Shown: positions 1 through 8,067, counted from the first letter of the stretch. The stretch: 22,475 nucleotides of DNA from Actinomycetes bacterium (GCA_023462275.1 JAEWYD010000276.1:1-22475), one strand, 5' to 3'. Program-made: numbers and translations. The notes: a model not told the origin generated them from the letters alone.

Positions 1-1
1 G

Positions 2-550
2 GGCTGGCCGGGCCCCGGCGCGCGACGGCCGGTCGCCCCCGAGCACGTCGTCGCGGCCGACAGCCTGGCGGCGGCGGCGCCGATCGTCCCGCGCCTGGTC
101 ATGGCGTTCGCGTGCTTCGGGGCCGGCACGCCGCGGCTGTCGGACTATCCGGGCGGCCCGGCCGCGCTCGCCGACCACAGCTTCACGGCCCACCTGCCGC
201 AGCGGCTGCTCGGTGGCGGCGACGGCGGTGCCCTCGCGTTCGTCGGGCACGTCGACCGGGCGTGGAGCTGTGCCTTCCGGTGGCACGGCCTGACCGGGCA
301 GGTGGCACCCTTCAGCAGCGTCTTGCTCGCGCTGATGGACGGCGCGCGGCTCGGCTTCGCCATGGAGAGCCTCACCTCGCGCTATGCGGAGGTCGCCACC
401 GAGCTGACGCACCGCCTCGACGCGGCGCGGAAGTACGGCACGCGGATCGGCGACGCCGACCTCGTCGGCCTCTGGACCGCCGCGCAGGATGCCCGCGGCT
501 ACGTCGTCCTGGGCGACCCGGCTGTGCGGGTGGTGCCACGCGCCGGATGA
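2..550 (+). CDS. C-terminal part of a caspase-clan (C25/CHAT-like) protein, cut by window edge
   Basis: The frame is already open at the left edge, so the 182 visible residues are the C-terminal part of a longer protein; the ATG at 101 is internal. Near residue 38 is FACFGAG, which looks like the nucleophile-Cys strand of clan CD proteases (caspase, gingipain C25, CHAT). After it come GHVDRAW and an acidic/aromatic helix region, and the protein ends YVVLGDPAVRV, a typical closing strand of C25/CHAT-like proteins in bacterial conflict systems. The catalytic His would lie upstream, outside the window. The stop codon is 9 bases from the stop of the converging nSTAND1 gene, so the two are tail to tail. 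A role as a peptidase effector or processing enzyme paired with the neighbouring CHAT-SIR2/nSTAND1 module is inference. The family assignment rests on remembered motifs. Confidence 0.6.
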   Translation, partial: GWPGPGARRPVAPEHVVAADSLAAAAPIVPRLVMAFACFGAGTPRLSDYPGGPAALADHSFTAHLPQRLLGGGDGGALAFVGHVDRAWSCAFRWHGLTGQVAPFSSVLLALMDGARLGFAMESLTSRYAEVATELTHRLDAARKYGTRIGDADLVGLWTAAQDARGYVVLGDPAVRVVPRAG

Positions 551-559
551 CGGCTCGCC

Positions 560-3500
560 TCAGCAGGGATCGAGGTCGTACTCCGCGCACTGCTCGGGGG
601 TCAGGTGCCGGACGACCTTGTCGCGGACGGCCCGCACGAGGTCGCGGTCGTTGAGCGGCAGCGTGATGACGCTGCCGTCCGTCTGCACCACGCGGATCCA
701 CTGCTCCTCCTCGCTGGGAACGACGGCCACTGAGCCACTCTCGAGTGGGATCGAGCCTCGCTCGTCCCCCGACGCGGCACTGGAGAGGCGCAGGGCGCCG
801 TCGTCGCTCATGGTCAGCACTCCATCATTCGGCGCGTCGGCCACGCTCCAGACGTAGTCGCGGTGGAGGCGGCGTGCCCATTCCTGGTCGCCGGAGCAAC
901 GGTTGAAGACCGCGACCGTGCCATGGTCCGACGCGACGGCGACCCTGGCGCCGTCGGAGATCCATGCAGCGGCGCTCACGTACTGCGAGACCTGGAACCC
1001 TCGGCTCTGAGCACGCTGCGCGACGTCCGGCATCAGCGTGACCGCCGACTGTCCGTCGGTCGGCACGATGTAGCCGATGGCCGTCTCCCCATCGGCGACG
1101 AAGGCGCACTCCAGGACGAGGACCGCGGTGCCGTCCGGTGCCGGCTCGATCTGACAGGGGTTCTGGAGCGGCCCGGGCGTTGGTAGGTCCTTGATCGGTG
1201 CGCCCGTGGTCGCGTCCCAGAGTCTGATGTCGCCGGTCTTGTCGACGGTGACGACCGTCCGGTCGTCGAGGAACGCGGCATCCGCCGCTAGTGCCGTGTC
1301 AAGGCCCAGGACCGAGATGCGCGTCCCGGTCGCCAGCAACCGGACCTCGGCGACACCGTCAGGGGTCACGAGCACGAGGTGCTTCGTACTCGGCGACATG
1401 TCGACCTTGGCCGCGTACGCGTCGAGGAGCTTGAGGGCGCGATCCTGCGTCGCCTCACCGCGGGATAGGCGAATGGAACCGTCCGTCCAGGCGGTGACGA
1501 TGTCGGCCCCGGCCACATCCGAGTCCGCGATCCCTTTCGCCTCCGTCGGGGCCTCCAGTCTCCAGAGCGACGGATCAGCGGCTTCCGGAAGAACCAGTGC
1601 CTGCATAGGGTCAGCCGGGTCGAGGACGGCCGCGACCAGGGCGGAGCCCGGCACCGTGACCGTCCCCAAGGCCTCGCCCGAGCTCAGGTCCTGGATATCG
1701 AGCTCTCCCCAGCTCCAGACCGACAGCACGCGGGTCAGGTCTGCACTGACCGACCGGTAGACGAGGCCGCGCGCGGCTGCCGAGGAGGTCGCTTGGCCGG
1801 AGTCAAGGTCGATGACCGTAGCGTCCAGGTTGACGTCGACCACAGCGATCTTCTTGCCGTCGAGTCCGAACTGGACCGTGACTGCTCCGGGATCGAGCTC
1901 CAGTCGCGAGAGTTCGGCGCCGGTCTCGACGTCCCAGACGACTGCAGTTCCAGACGCGCCGTCATCCGTCTGCCCAACCGTGACGACGCGCCGTCCGTCC
2001 GGGCTGAAGGCGGCCGAGGTGGAGTACTCGTCCGGGTGCGTGAGGCTCATCAGCGCGGCACCTTCGCCGTCCCAGACCGTCACCACGTTGTCCGCGCCGA
2101 CCCCGACGACGGCGTCCCCGCCCGGCGCTACGTCGATGTTCCACGCGAGCCCGGACGGGTCGGCCCAGGTCGTCGATCGGCCCGTGGCGACGTCCCACAG
2201 TGCCACGTCACCGTCATCCGTCCCAGCGGCTACGTGGTCGCCCCCTGGGCTCAGGGTGAGGACGACGAAGTCCTTCCCGGGCATCTCGAAGGTGGCCGTG
2301 GCCTCGCTCGTGCCTCGACGCCACACGCGGACCGTCGACCCCTCGGCCGTTGCGAGTACGGACCCGTCGTCCGAGATGTCCGCCGCGCTGGCCGCGTGGT
2401 CATGGCCGCGCATGACGAAGGACACCGGGGAAGCCTGATCGGCGAGATAGAGGAGATCGCGAGTGCTCGGATCGAGTGATCCCGCCGCGTTGAGGGCAGT
2501 GCTGCGCGCCGCGAGCACGACGCCTGACTCCTGTTCCCACTTCAGTTCCTGCTGGGCGTCGAAGAGCAGCTGTTGGCGGAGCTCCTCGGCACCCGCAGCC
2601 TGCTTGTCTCTCGTAGCCTTCTCGAACAAGCCGAACGTCGCCACGAGCGCCGCGACCGCGAGCCCAGCCGTGACGGCGAGGCCCACGGCGCGCCGCCGCA
2701 GCCGGGCGGCGTTGCGGACGTCCCGCAGGCGCCGCTCGTCCGCCGCCCGGGATGCGTCGAGGAACTCGGCCTCGCGCCGGCTGACGGGTTCTGGGCGCGA
2801 GGCCGCCGTCTGCAGCGCGTCCGCGAGTGCCGGACCCGTGAGGAGGAGGCGATCGGAGCGCGACTCGGCCTCCCACAGGATCGCGGCGCGCTCGAATGGC
2901 GTCAGGTGCTGGTTGCGCCACGCCTCGTTGTCCCGCTTGATCGGCTCGATGAAGCGGTCGTGCGAGAGCTCGAACCAGGTGGCCTGTCGCCGGGTCTCCG
3001 GCCGGATCAGGTGCGCCGCCACAAGTTCGCGCAGCACGACGCGGTCGCCCTCGTCGTCGCCGAGCGGACCCTCGAGGACCTGCCCACGCAGGCCCTGACG
3101 GGTGATCAGGGCGTTCTCGAACCACTCCCGCAGCACGGCCTCACGCACCCGGGCGCGGCTCGCGGCGAGAGCGACGGTCCCCGCGTAGTACGTGGCGAGC
3201 GCGTCCTCGACGTCGCCGAGCACGGCCCCGTCGGTGTGGCGGATCTGGGTGGCGCCGGAGGGGAGCCGGGACCACAGCAGGCGGCACGCCACCTGGAGCT
3301 GCACGGGCTCGACGTACTGGCCGAGGGCGTCGCCGCTCGTCCCGTCGGCGTGCTGGACGCGGACGCGACGCAGGTCGTCGACCAAGCCGCGGGCGGCGTC
3401 GGGCGCGAACTCCACGCCGGCCGCCCGTGCCGGCTCCACGATCGCGTCGACCGCCTGGTCGGCGGTGAGGAGGTCCAGCCGGTAGCGGCTGCGGAAGCGC

Positions 3501-4105
3501 GTGGGGATGTGGCGCAGGTACGGGTCGAGGGCCGCGAGGTAGTCCTCGCGCATGGCGAAGACCGCCCAGTGGGACCGGTCGCGCAGGGCCTCGCCGAGCT
3601 CGGCGAAGAACTCGCGCCTGGCGTCCTCGTCGGTGGCGTCGGTCAGCACCTCCTCGAACTGGTCGAAGACGAGGACCTCGTTCCCCGGGCGGTCGTCCTG
3701 GTCGGGGCGCTGCCGCAGGTAGTCCGCCAGCGTGATCCGTGCCAGGACGTCGAGCGGGAGCTGCTGCTCGGGGGAGAGGCCCTCCTCGAGCGAGAGCAGC
3801 GCGCTGAGCACGTACCGGTTGCGCGCCGGCAGGCCCGCCGGAAGCGTCCCCGCGGAGTGACCCAACCGGACGATCGGCAGCACCTCGAACCCGGCGGTGA
3901 TCAACGCGCGGGTCAGGGCGGCCTGGATCAGGGACGTCTTGCCGGCGCCGGAGGGGGAGTAGAGCAGGACGATGCGCTCGGCGATGACGAGGTCGAGCAG
4001 CTCGTCGCGGGCTTGGTCGCGCCCGTAGATCGGGTCGCCCGGCGCGAAGGCCCGCGGGCCGACGTACGGGTTGTCGGTGCGCACCGCGCCGCTCTGCGCG
4101 GTCAT
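560..4105 (-). CDS. nSTAND1 NTPase with transmembrane segment and WD40-like propeller
   Basis: This is a 1181-residue signal-transducing NTPase. The N-terminus reads NPYVGPRAF...YGRD, the usual opening of nSTAND1 proteins. Walker A is SPSGAGKTS (residues 50-58) and Walker B is VLVFDQFEE (about 144-152). A winged-helix-like stretch ends near LSHDRFIEPI, typical of the STAND C-terminal part. An Arg-rich stretch (RLRRR) then precedes one hydrophobic segment at about 470-495. From about 565 there is a run of WD40-type blades (DVALWDVATG, TAVVWDVETG, DIRLWDATTG) almost to the end. The ATG at 4105 overlaps the upstream stop as ATGA and has GGAG 8 bases before it, so the start is well fixed although the frame stays open much further upstream. 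STAND NTPases act as ligand-triggered oligomerising switches; here the likely partner is the CHAT-SIR2 protein. Positive-inside charges suggest a cytoplasmic NTPase and an external propeller. Confidence 0.88.
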   Translation of the reverse strand: MTAQSGAVRTDNPYVGPRAFAPGDPIYGRDQARDELLDLVIAERIVLLYSPSGAGKTSLIQAALTRALITAGFEVLPIVRLGHSAGTLPAGLPARNRYVLSALLSLEEGLSPEQQLPLDVLARITLADYLRQRPDQDDRPGNEVLVFDQFEEVLTDATDEDARREFFAELGEALRDRSHWAVFAMREDYLAALDPYLRHIPTRFRSRYRLDLLTADQAVDAIVEPARAAGVEFAPDAARGLVDDLRRVRVQHADGTSGDALGQYVEPVQLQVACRLLWSRLPSGATQIRHTDGAVLGDVEDALATYYAGTVALAASRARVREAVLREWFENALITRQGLRGQVLEGPLGDDEGDRVVLRELVAAHLIRPETRRQATWFELSHDRFIEPIKRDNEAWRNQHLTPFERAAILWEAESRSDRLLLTGPALADALQTAASRPEPVSRREAEFLDASRAADERRLRDVRNAARLRRRAVGLAVTAGLAVAALVATFGLFEKATRDKQAAGAEELRQQLLFDAQQELKWEQESGVVLAARSTALNAAGSLDPSTRDLLYLADQASPVSFVMRGHDHAASAADISDDGSVLATAEGSTVRVWRRGTSEATATFEMPGKDFVVLTLSPGGDHVAAGTDDGDVALWDVATGRSTTWADPSGLAWNIDVAPGGDAVVGVGADNVVTVWDGEGAALMSLTHPDEYSTSAAFSPDGRRVVTVGQTDDGASGTAVVWDVETGAELSRLELDPGAVTVQFGLDGKKIAVVDVNLDATVIDLDSGQATSSAAARGLVYRSVSADLTRVLSVWSWGELDIQDLSSGEALGTVTVPGSALVAAVLDPADPMQALVLPEAADPSLWRLEAPTEAKGIADSDVAGADIVTAWTDGSIRLSRGEATQDRALKLLDAYAAKVDMSPSTKHLVLVTPDGVAEVRLLATGTRISVLGLDTALAADAAFLDDRTVVTVDKTGDIRLWDATTGAPIKDLPTPGPLQNPCQIEPAPDGTAVLVLECAFVADGETAIGYIVPTDGQSAVTLMPDVAQRAQSRGFQVSQYVSAAAWISDGARVAVASDHGTVAVFNRCSGDQEWARRLHRDYVWSVADAPNDGVLTMSDDGALRLSSAASGDERGSIPLESGSVAVVPSEEEQWIRVVQTDGSVITLPLNDRDLVRAVRDKVVRHLTPEQCAEYDLDPC

Positions 4106-6159
4106 CGGTTGCTCCACTGGTCGTGCAGCTCCTTGACGAAGTTGTCGGTGCTGCCCCAGTAGAGGTCGATGTTCGACCCCCCGAAGTACTCCTCCAGGTA
4201 GTTCCGGGCGCGACCGGCGTCCGTCGCCGCACCCTCCTCGGGGTCGACCTGGACCGCCACGTTGGTGTAGCCCTTCCGGCGACCGCGTCCCTCGGACTGG
4301 ATGAGGCTGCGGTACAGCACGCGGAAGTCCCACTCGTCGATGCGGAACCCGACGAACATGAGGGCGGAGTCGGCCAGCATGCGGCGCACGATCTTCGGGA
4401 CGAGCTCCTGGTTGCGCGTGACGCCGATGAGGAAGTCGAAGTAGTCGTCCTCGGTGAGCACCAGGGAGTCCGGCTGGCTGAAGGCGCCGAGCAGGTGGAA
4501 CAGGAGCGGCCGCTCGACCGTGGGTCGGTAGGCGGGCTCCCGGTCGAACACGGACTCCGACCAGTACACCTCGTCGTTCCAGCGGCAGAGCTCGATCTCC
4601 GGCCGCCGCCCCGCGTCGGTGAGCGCGTCGGCCAGCAGCCGCGACGGCTGGGTCGTGACGTAGACGGCGCTGGGCAGCGCCGCGAGGACGGAGTACGGGT
4701 CGATGTCGCGGGCGTGGCGTGCCTGCCACGCGATCGCCACGAGGTCGTCGAGTGGTGCGTCCGCGAGGTCCGGGCGCCCGGCCAGCTCCTCGCCGTAGTG
4801 CTCGATCAGCGTCCGGCGCAGGTGGTCCTCGAGCTCGAGGTAGGGGAAGCCCGTGCTCTGGCTGGTCGCCAGGTACTGCGCGACCTGCGGAAGGCTCTCC
4901 CGGTTGTGGGGAGCCATGGGGTAGCGGTACCGCCGGGCCCAGCTCCGGGCGATCTCCTGCCGGCTCCCCAGGAGGGGGTCGCTCAGTCCCGGCCCGATGA
5001 TCGGTGTGCACTGCTGCCTGGCGATGTACTTGACCAGGGACGCCCACTTGTCGAACTTGCCGTGGCCGCCGAGCCCTGGGGTGTACCAGAGGCGCCCGCT
5101 CCGCAGGCGCATGAAGAGCGCCGGAACCCACCAGTCGGGCCGTTCGCGGACGGCCGACCGCGCGACGGCGGCTGCCCGGTCCACGAGCCCGTCCTCGTCG
5201 AGGGTGTCGAAGAACGTCCTGGTGAACACCCGGGCCGTCGCCATCGTGACGTCGCCCTGCATGGCGACCACCACGGGGACGCCCGCGGCCGCCAGGCGCG
5301 GTCCCAGCGCCGCCATCACGCCCGCGCCCTCCGCGCCGCACCCGGTCCCGGCGCTCTGGCAGGACGCGACGTAGACGAGGCGCGGGGTGCGGGTGAGCTC
5401 CCGGAGCCGCTCGACGAGCTCGGCGCCGAGCATCGGCGCGGGCCGCCCCTCGTCGTCCTCGAGGACCAGGACCGGCTCCTCGTTGAACAGGTAGCCGTGG
5501 CACACGAGGTAGACGACGTCGTACCCGTGGCGGAGCTGGTCGAGAAGCTTGTCGGCGGTCGCGCGCGCGACCCCCGGCATCTCCGTCAGCTCGAGGCTCG
5601 CGAGGCCCTCCCGCGCGAGCGCGAGCTCGGCCTCAACGTCGATGGGTGCCAGGGGCCGGCCGGCGTCGAGCGCGTCGAGGCCGGTCGGCGCGGCGACGAC
5701 GGCGAGGGCGGTCAGGTCGCCGCGCGGCCGGAGGCCGACGGGACGCCAGTCGTTGCTGACGAGGTACCGGGAGAACAGCACGTTCTCGTTCGTCAGGAGG
5801 GTGCTCCCGTCCGCCGGGTCACGCAGCGTCTCCCAGCGCAGGGCGTGCAGGGACATCGCCGTCGGCCCGATGGCGAGCCTGACCCGCAGGCGGACGCCCT
5901 TGCTCTGCGACGTCGCGACCGCCGTGCGGAACGCGCTGCCGAGGCCACCGCCGAACAGGCCCTGGCCGAGCGCGAGGCCGTACTCCTCGTCGTCGTCCAG
6001 CCGGTCGAGCGCGCGCTGGTCGATGAGCGCCAGCAGCGGCCCGTCGATGTCGAGCCTGGTCTCGGCGTCGTTGTCGGGAAGGGCGAACCTGAGCTCGACG
6101 CTGTACCTGAGTGCGTCGCGCCGGTGCAGCCCGATCTCCAGATCGGCGTAGTCAGTCAC
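4102..6159 (-). CDS. CHAT caspase-like protease fused to a SIR2-like domain
   Basis: This 685-residue protein has two effector-like domains. The CHAT part (about 1-340) has the usual core: ALRWETLRDP near 100-110, the catalytic His in LVCHGYLF (H221), and the nucleophile Cys in VASCQSAG (C267). The second part (about 365-640) is SIR2-like. It has a Rossmann-type PIIGPGLSD near 385, VTTQPSRLL near 502, LLFHLLGAF near 553, and FVGFRIDEWDF near 601, the typical tail of SIR2-like domains in defence proteins. The usual catalytic Asn is Gln here (TTQ). The chosen start is GTG at 6159, 6 bases after AAGGGGGG; an ATG at 6360 would add 67 unlikely-looking residues. The stop overlaps the nSTAND1 start (ATGA), so the two are translated together. 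CHAT proteases cleave proteins and SIR2 effectors deplete NAD+. The target and trigger are unknown. Confidence 0.87.
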   Translation of the reverse strand: MTDYADLEIGLHRRDALRYSVELRFALPDNDAETRLDIDGPLLALIDQRALDRLDDDEEYGLALGQGLFGGGLGSAFRTAVATSQSKGVRLRVRLAIGPTAMSLHALRWETLRDPADGSTLLTNENVLFSRYLVSNDWRPVGLRPRGDLTALAVVAAPTGLDALDAGRPLAPIDVEAELALAREGLASLELTEMPGVARATADKLLDQLRHGYDVVYLVCHGYLFNEEPVLVLEDDEGRPAPMLGAELVERLRELTRTPRLVYVASCQSAGTGCGAEGAGVMAALGPRLAAAGVPVVVAMQGDVTMATARVFTRTFFDTLDEDGLVDRAAAVARSAVRERPDWWVPALFMRLRSGRLWYTPGLGGHGKFDKWASLVKYIARQQCTPIIGPGLSDPLLGSRQEIARSWARRYRYPMAPHNRESLPQVAQYLATSQSTGFPYLELEDHLRRTLIEHYGEELAGRPDLADAPLDDLVAIAWQARHARDIDPYSVLAALPSAVYVTTQPSRLLADALTDAGRRPEIELCRWNDEVYWSESVFDREPAYRPTVERPLLFHLLGAFSQPDSLVLTEDDYFDFLIGVTRNQELVPKIVRRMLADSALMFVGFRIDEWDFRVLYRSLIQSEGRGRRKGYTNVAVQVDPEEGAATDAGRARNYLEEYFGGSNIDLYWGSTDNFVKELHDQWSNR

Positions 6160-6199
6160 GGCGGCCCCCCTTGCCGCGAACCGCCGGCGGGCCTCGGTC

Positions 6200-6213
6200 T
6201 CACCGGACGGTGA
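6200..6213. promoter_or_regulatory. Inverted repeat upstream of the CHAT-SIR2 operon
   Basis: TCACCG-GA-CGGTGA is a perfect 6+6 inverted repeat. It ends 41 bases before the GTG start of the CHAT-SIR2 gene, inside the divergent intergenic region. Its position would suit an operator. No protein can be assigned to it. Confidence 0.35.
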
Positions 6214-6267
6214 CCTCGTGATGCTCCGATCTCCAGGATGCATCCGTGACGGCCACGCTGTACGCGG

Positions 6268-6306
6268 TTCGACCACTCGACCTCGCTGCGCTCGCGGGTG
6301 GTCGAA
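6268..6306. repeat. Nine-base inverted repeat in the divergent intergenic region
   Basis: TTCGACCAC (6268-6276) and GTGGTCGAA (6298-6306) are exact complements separated by 21 bases. The repeat lies between the divergent CHAT-SIR2 operon and the arsR-type operon. It could be a two-half-site operator or an RNA hairpin; the sequence alone does not decide. Confidence 0.4.
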
Positions 6307-6336
6307 GGTCCCGATCATGGGGGCGGCGGCGGGTTG

Positions 6337-6369
6337 ACACTTCGAGTGTGACTGAAGCAACGGCCGTTG
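6337..6369. promoter_or_regulatory. Candidate ArsR operator: two adjacent palindromes at the gene start
   Basis: ACACT-TCG-AGTGT (6337-6349) overlaps the proposed GTG start, and the perfect 12-base palindrome CAACGGCCGTTG (6358-6369) lies just inside the coding region. A TTGACA hexamer at 6334-6339 touches the first repeat. ArsR/SmtB repressors bind imperfect palindromes over their own promoters, so an autoregulatory site is plausible. No convincing -10 box was seen. Confidence 0.35.
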
Positions 6370-6656
6370 AAGTGGACGTCGACGAGCGGGCCGCCAGGGT
6401 GGACCTGCTCCAGGCGGTCGCGGACCCAGTGCGCTGGGCCGTCCTCGAGGAGCTGGGCGACGGCACCCGCTGCGTGTGCGACCTGCGCGAACGGGTCCCT
6501 GTGCCGGCCAACCTGCTGAGCTACCACCTGAAGGTGCTGCGCGAGGCGGGGCTCGTCACGGCCACGCGCCGCGGCCGGTGGATCGACTACGCCGTCGCGC
6601 CCGGCGCGCGGGACCGGATGCGCGCCGCCCTCCCGGGGATCGGCGGTGCGCCGTGA
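6348..6656 (+). CDS. ArsR/SmtB-family metalloid-responsive repressor
   Basis: A 102-residue winged-helix repressor. DPVRWAVLEEL (about 26-36) opens the DNA-binding domain, followed by CVCDL (C42, C44), the Cys pair of arsenite-sensing ArsR proteins. The recognition helix region is NLLSYHLKVLREAGLV and the wing is GRWIDYAV. On metalloid binding such proteins release their operator. The GTG at 6348 gives the normal family length; a GTG at 6246 in the same frame adds 34 residues without family character. There is no clear Shine-Dalgarno, so the start is uncertain by a few codons. The stop overlaps the next gene by a GTGA quartet, so the repressor and permease are translationally coupled. The inducer is probably As(III) or Sb(III), inferred from the Cys pair. 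Confidence 0.88.
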   Translation: MTEATAVEVDVDERAARVDLLQAVADPVRWAVLEELGDGTRCVCDLRERVPVPANLLSYHLKVLREAGLVTATRRGRWIDYAVAPGARDRMRAALPGIGGAP

Positions 6657-7702
6657 CGCTGGGGGAGCGGCTTCGCCCGAGGACGACGACCGCCCGCTGG
6701 CTCGGCGTCGGCGCGTCCGCCGCTGCGTGGATCGGGCTGTACCGGGTGAACGAGCCGCTCTGGGACTGGCTGCTCGGCGACGTCGGCGGGCTGGACCTCA
6801 CGAGCCGGCTGGGCTCCGGGATCCACTTCTTCCTCTACGACTCCGTGAAGATCCTGCTGCTCCTGCTCGGGATCATCTTCCTGGTCACGGTCCTGCGCTC
6901 GTTCATGAGCGTCGAGCGCACGCGCGCTCTGCTGGGCGGGCGGCGCGAGGGCGTCGGCAACGTCCTGGCGGCCGGCCTCGGCGTCGTGACGCCGTTCTGC
7001 TCATGCAGCGCGGTGCCCGCCTTCATCGGCTTCGTCGCGGCCGGCGTGCCGCTGGGCGTGACGATGAGCTTCCTCATCGCCAGCCCGCTCATCAACGAGG
7101 TGGCGATCGCCCTCCTGCTGGGCCTGTTCGGGGTCGGGCCGACGGCGCTGTACGTGGCGGCCGGTCTCGTCGTCGCGACCGTGGCGGGGTTCGTCATCGG
7201 CCGGTTGCGTCTCGAGCGCTTCGTCGAGCCGTTCGTCTTCGAGACCCGCCTCGGCGGGCAGGTGATCGACTCGACCCTCGGCCTGACCTGGGACGACCGG
7301 ATCCAGATGGGCGTGGAGGAGGTCGTCACGATCCTGCGGAAGATCTGGCCGTACATGCTCGTCGGCATCGGCCTCGGTGCCGTGATCCACGGCTGGGCTC
7401 CCGAGGACTTCTTCGCCACCTACGCCGGCGCCGGCAACCCGCTCGCCGTGGTCGTTGCCGTGGCGATCGGCGTGCCGCTGTACTCCAACGCCGCGGGCGT
7501 GCTGCCGCTCGTCGAGTCGCTGTACGACAAGGGCCTCCCGATGGGCACCCTGCTCGCCTTCATGATGGCGGTCGTCGCCCTCAGCCTGCCCGAGCTGATC
7601 CTGCTGCGTCGCGTCCTCAAGCCCCGCCTGATCGCGACCTTCGTCGGCGTCGTCGCCGCCGGCATCGTCGCGGTCGGATACCTGTTCAACGCCGTGCTGT
7701 GA
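6653..7702 (+). CDS. ArsP/YraQ-family permease (COG0701 type)
   Basis: A 349-residue inner-membrane permease with about eight hydrophobic segments. The family hallmark TPFCSCSAVP lies in a membrane helix near residue 115, followed by FLIASPLINEVAIALL. The second half repeats the fold, with GVPLYSNAAGVLPLVE near 280. Members of this family include ArsP, which exports trivalent organoarsenicals, and many permeases of unknown substrate. The start is GTG at 6653, overlapping the repressor stop by 4 bases. The next gene is a CxxC thioredoxin-fold protein 38 bases downstream. ArsR, permease and small thioredoxin is a recurrent gene trio, which supports metalloid or thiol-linked efflux. The exact substrate cannot be read from the sequence. 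Confidence 0.85.
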   Translation: MTLGERLRPRTTTARWLGVGASAAAWIGLYRVNEPLWDWLLGDVGGLDLTSRLGSGIHFFLYDSVKILLLLLGIIFLVTVLRSFMSVERTRALLGGRREGVGNVLAAGLGVVTPFCSCSAVPAFIGFVAAGVPLGVTMSFLIASPLINEVAIALLLGLFGVGPTALYVAAGLVVATVAGFVIGRLRLERFVEPFVFETRLGGQVIDSTLGLTWDDRIQMGVEEVVTILRKIWPYMLVGIGLGAVIHGWAPEDFFATYAGAGNPLAVVVAVAIGVPLYSNAAGVLPLVESLYDKGLPMGTLLAFMMAVVALSLPELILLRRVLKPRLIATFVGVVAAGIVAVGYLFNAVL

Positions 7703-7740
7703 TTCAACCCGGCGCTCTGACCCACCCGAAAGGAACCACC

Positions 7741-7989
7741 GTGAAGATCAAGGTCCTCGGTCCCGGCTGCGCCAACTGCGTCAACCTCGAGAAGGCCGCC
7801 CGCGCCGCCGTCGCCGAGCTCGGCATCGACGCCGACATCGAGAAGGTCACCGACTACGCCGCCATCGCCGGCTACGGAGTCATGCGGACCCCCGGGCTCG
7901 TCGTGGACGAGCAGCTCGTCCTCTCGGGGCGCGTGCCGACCACCGCGCAGGTGCGCGAGCTCCTCGCTCCGCTCGCCGGGCGCGCCTGA
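7741..7989 (+). CDS. Small thioredoxin-like CxxC redox protein
   Basis: An 82-residue thioredoxin-fold protein. It begins MKIKVLGPGCANC, so the redox motif C10-x-x-C13 sits after the first strand, as in the 'redox-active disulfide protein 2' family. The cis-Pro is in GVMRTPGLVVD. The start is GTG at 7741 with AAAGGA 6 bases before it. It is the last gene of the repressor-permease operon. A role in reducing or handing over a thiol-reactive substrate to the permease is inference from the recurrent pairing. The 78 bases after it contain only a short GC palindrome (CGCCCGAACGGGCG at 8022-8035), which may weakly terminate. Confidence 0.85.
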   Translation: MKIKVLGPGCANCVNLEKAARAAVAELGIDADIEKVTDYAAIAGYGVMRTPGLVVDEQLVLSGRVPTTAQVRELLAPLAGRA

Positions 7990-8055
7990 GCCAGCCGCCC
8001 GACCGGCCTGCGGGAACCACCCGCCCGAACGGGCGCCGCCCAGGGCCTGCGTCGC

Positions 8056-8061
8056 TACTGT
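8056..8061 (+). promoter_or_regulatory. Candidate -10 box giving a leaderless ATPase mRNA
   Basis: TACTGT matches the actinobacterial -10 pattern TAnnnT and ends 6 bases before the ATG at 8068. Transcription would then start at or next to the start codon, and no good Shine-Dalgarno is present. No clear -35 box was found. Confidence 0.45.
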
Positions 8062-8067
8062 CGAGGT

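Noticed and set aside
4106..5503. Long upstream extension that would make the nSTAND1 frame 1647 codons
   Set aside because: The extra part is Arg/Pro/Gly-rich antiframe sequence overlapping the CHAT-SIR2 gene. The true start is fixed by the ATGA overlap and the NPYVGPRAF opening.
6160..6360. 67-residue N-terminal extension of the CHAT-SIR2 protein
   Set aside because: No family character, and GTG 6159 has a strong Shine-Dalgarno.
8022..8035. Palindrome CGCCCGAACGGGCG after the thioredoxin-like gene as a terminator
   Set aside because: The stem is only five pairs and has no U-tract, so it is too weak to call.
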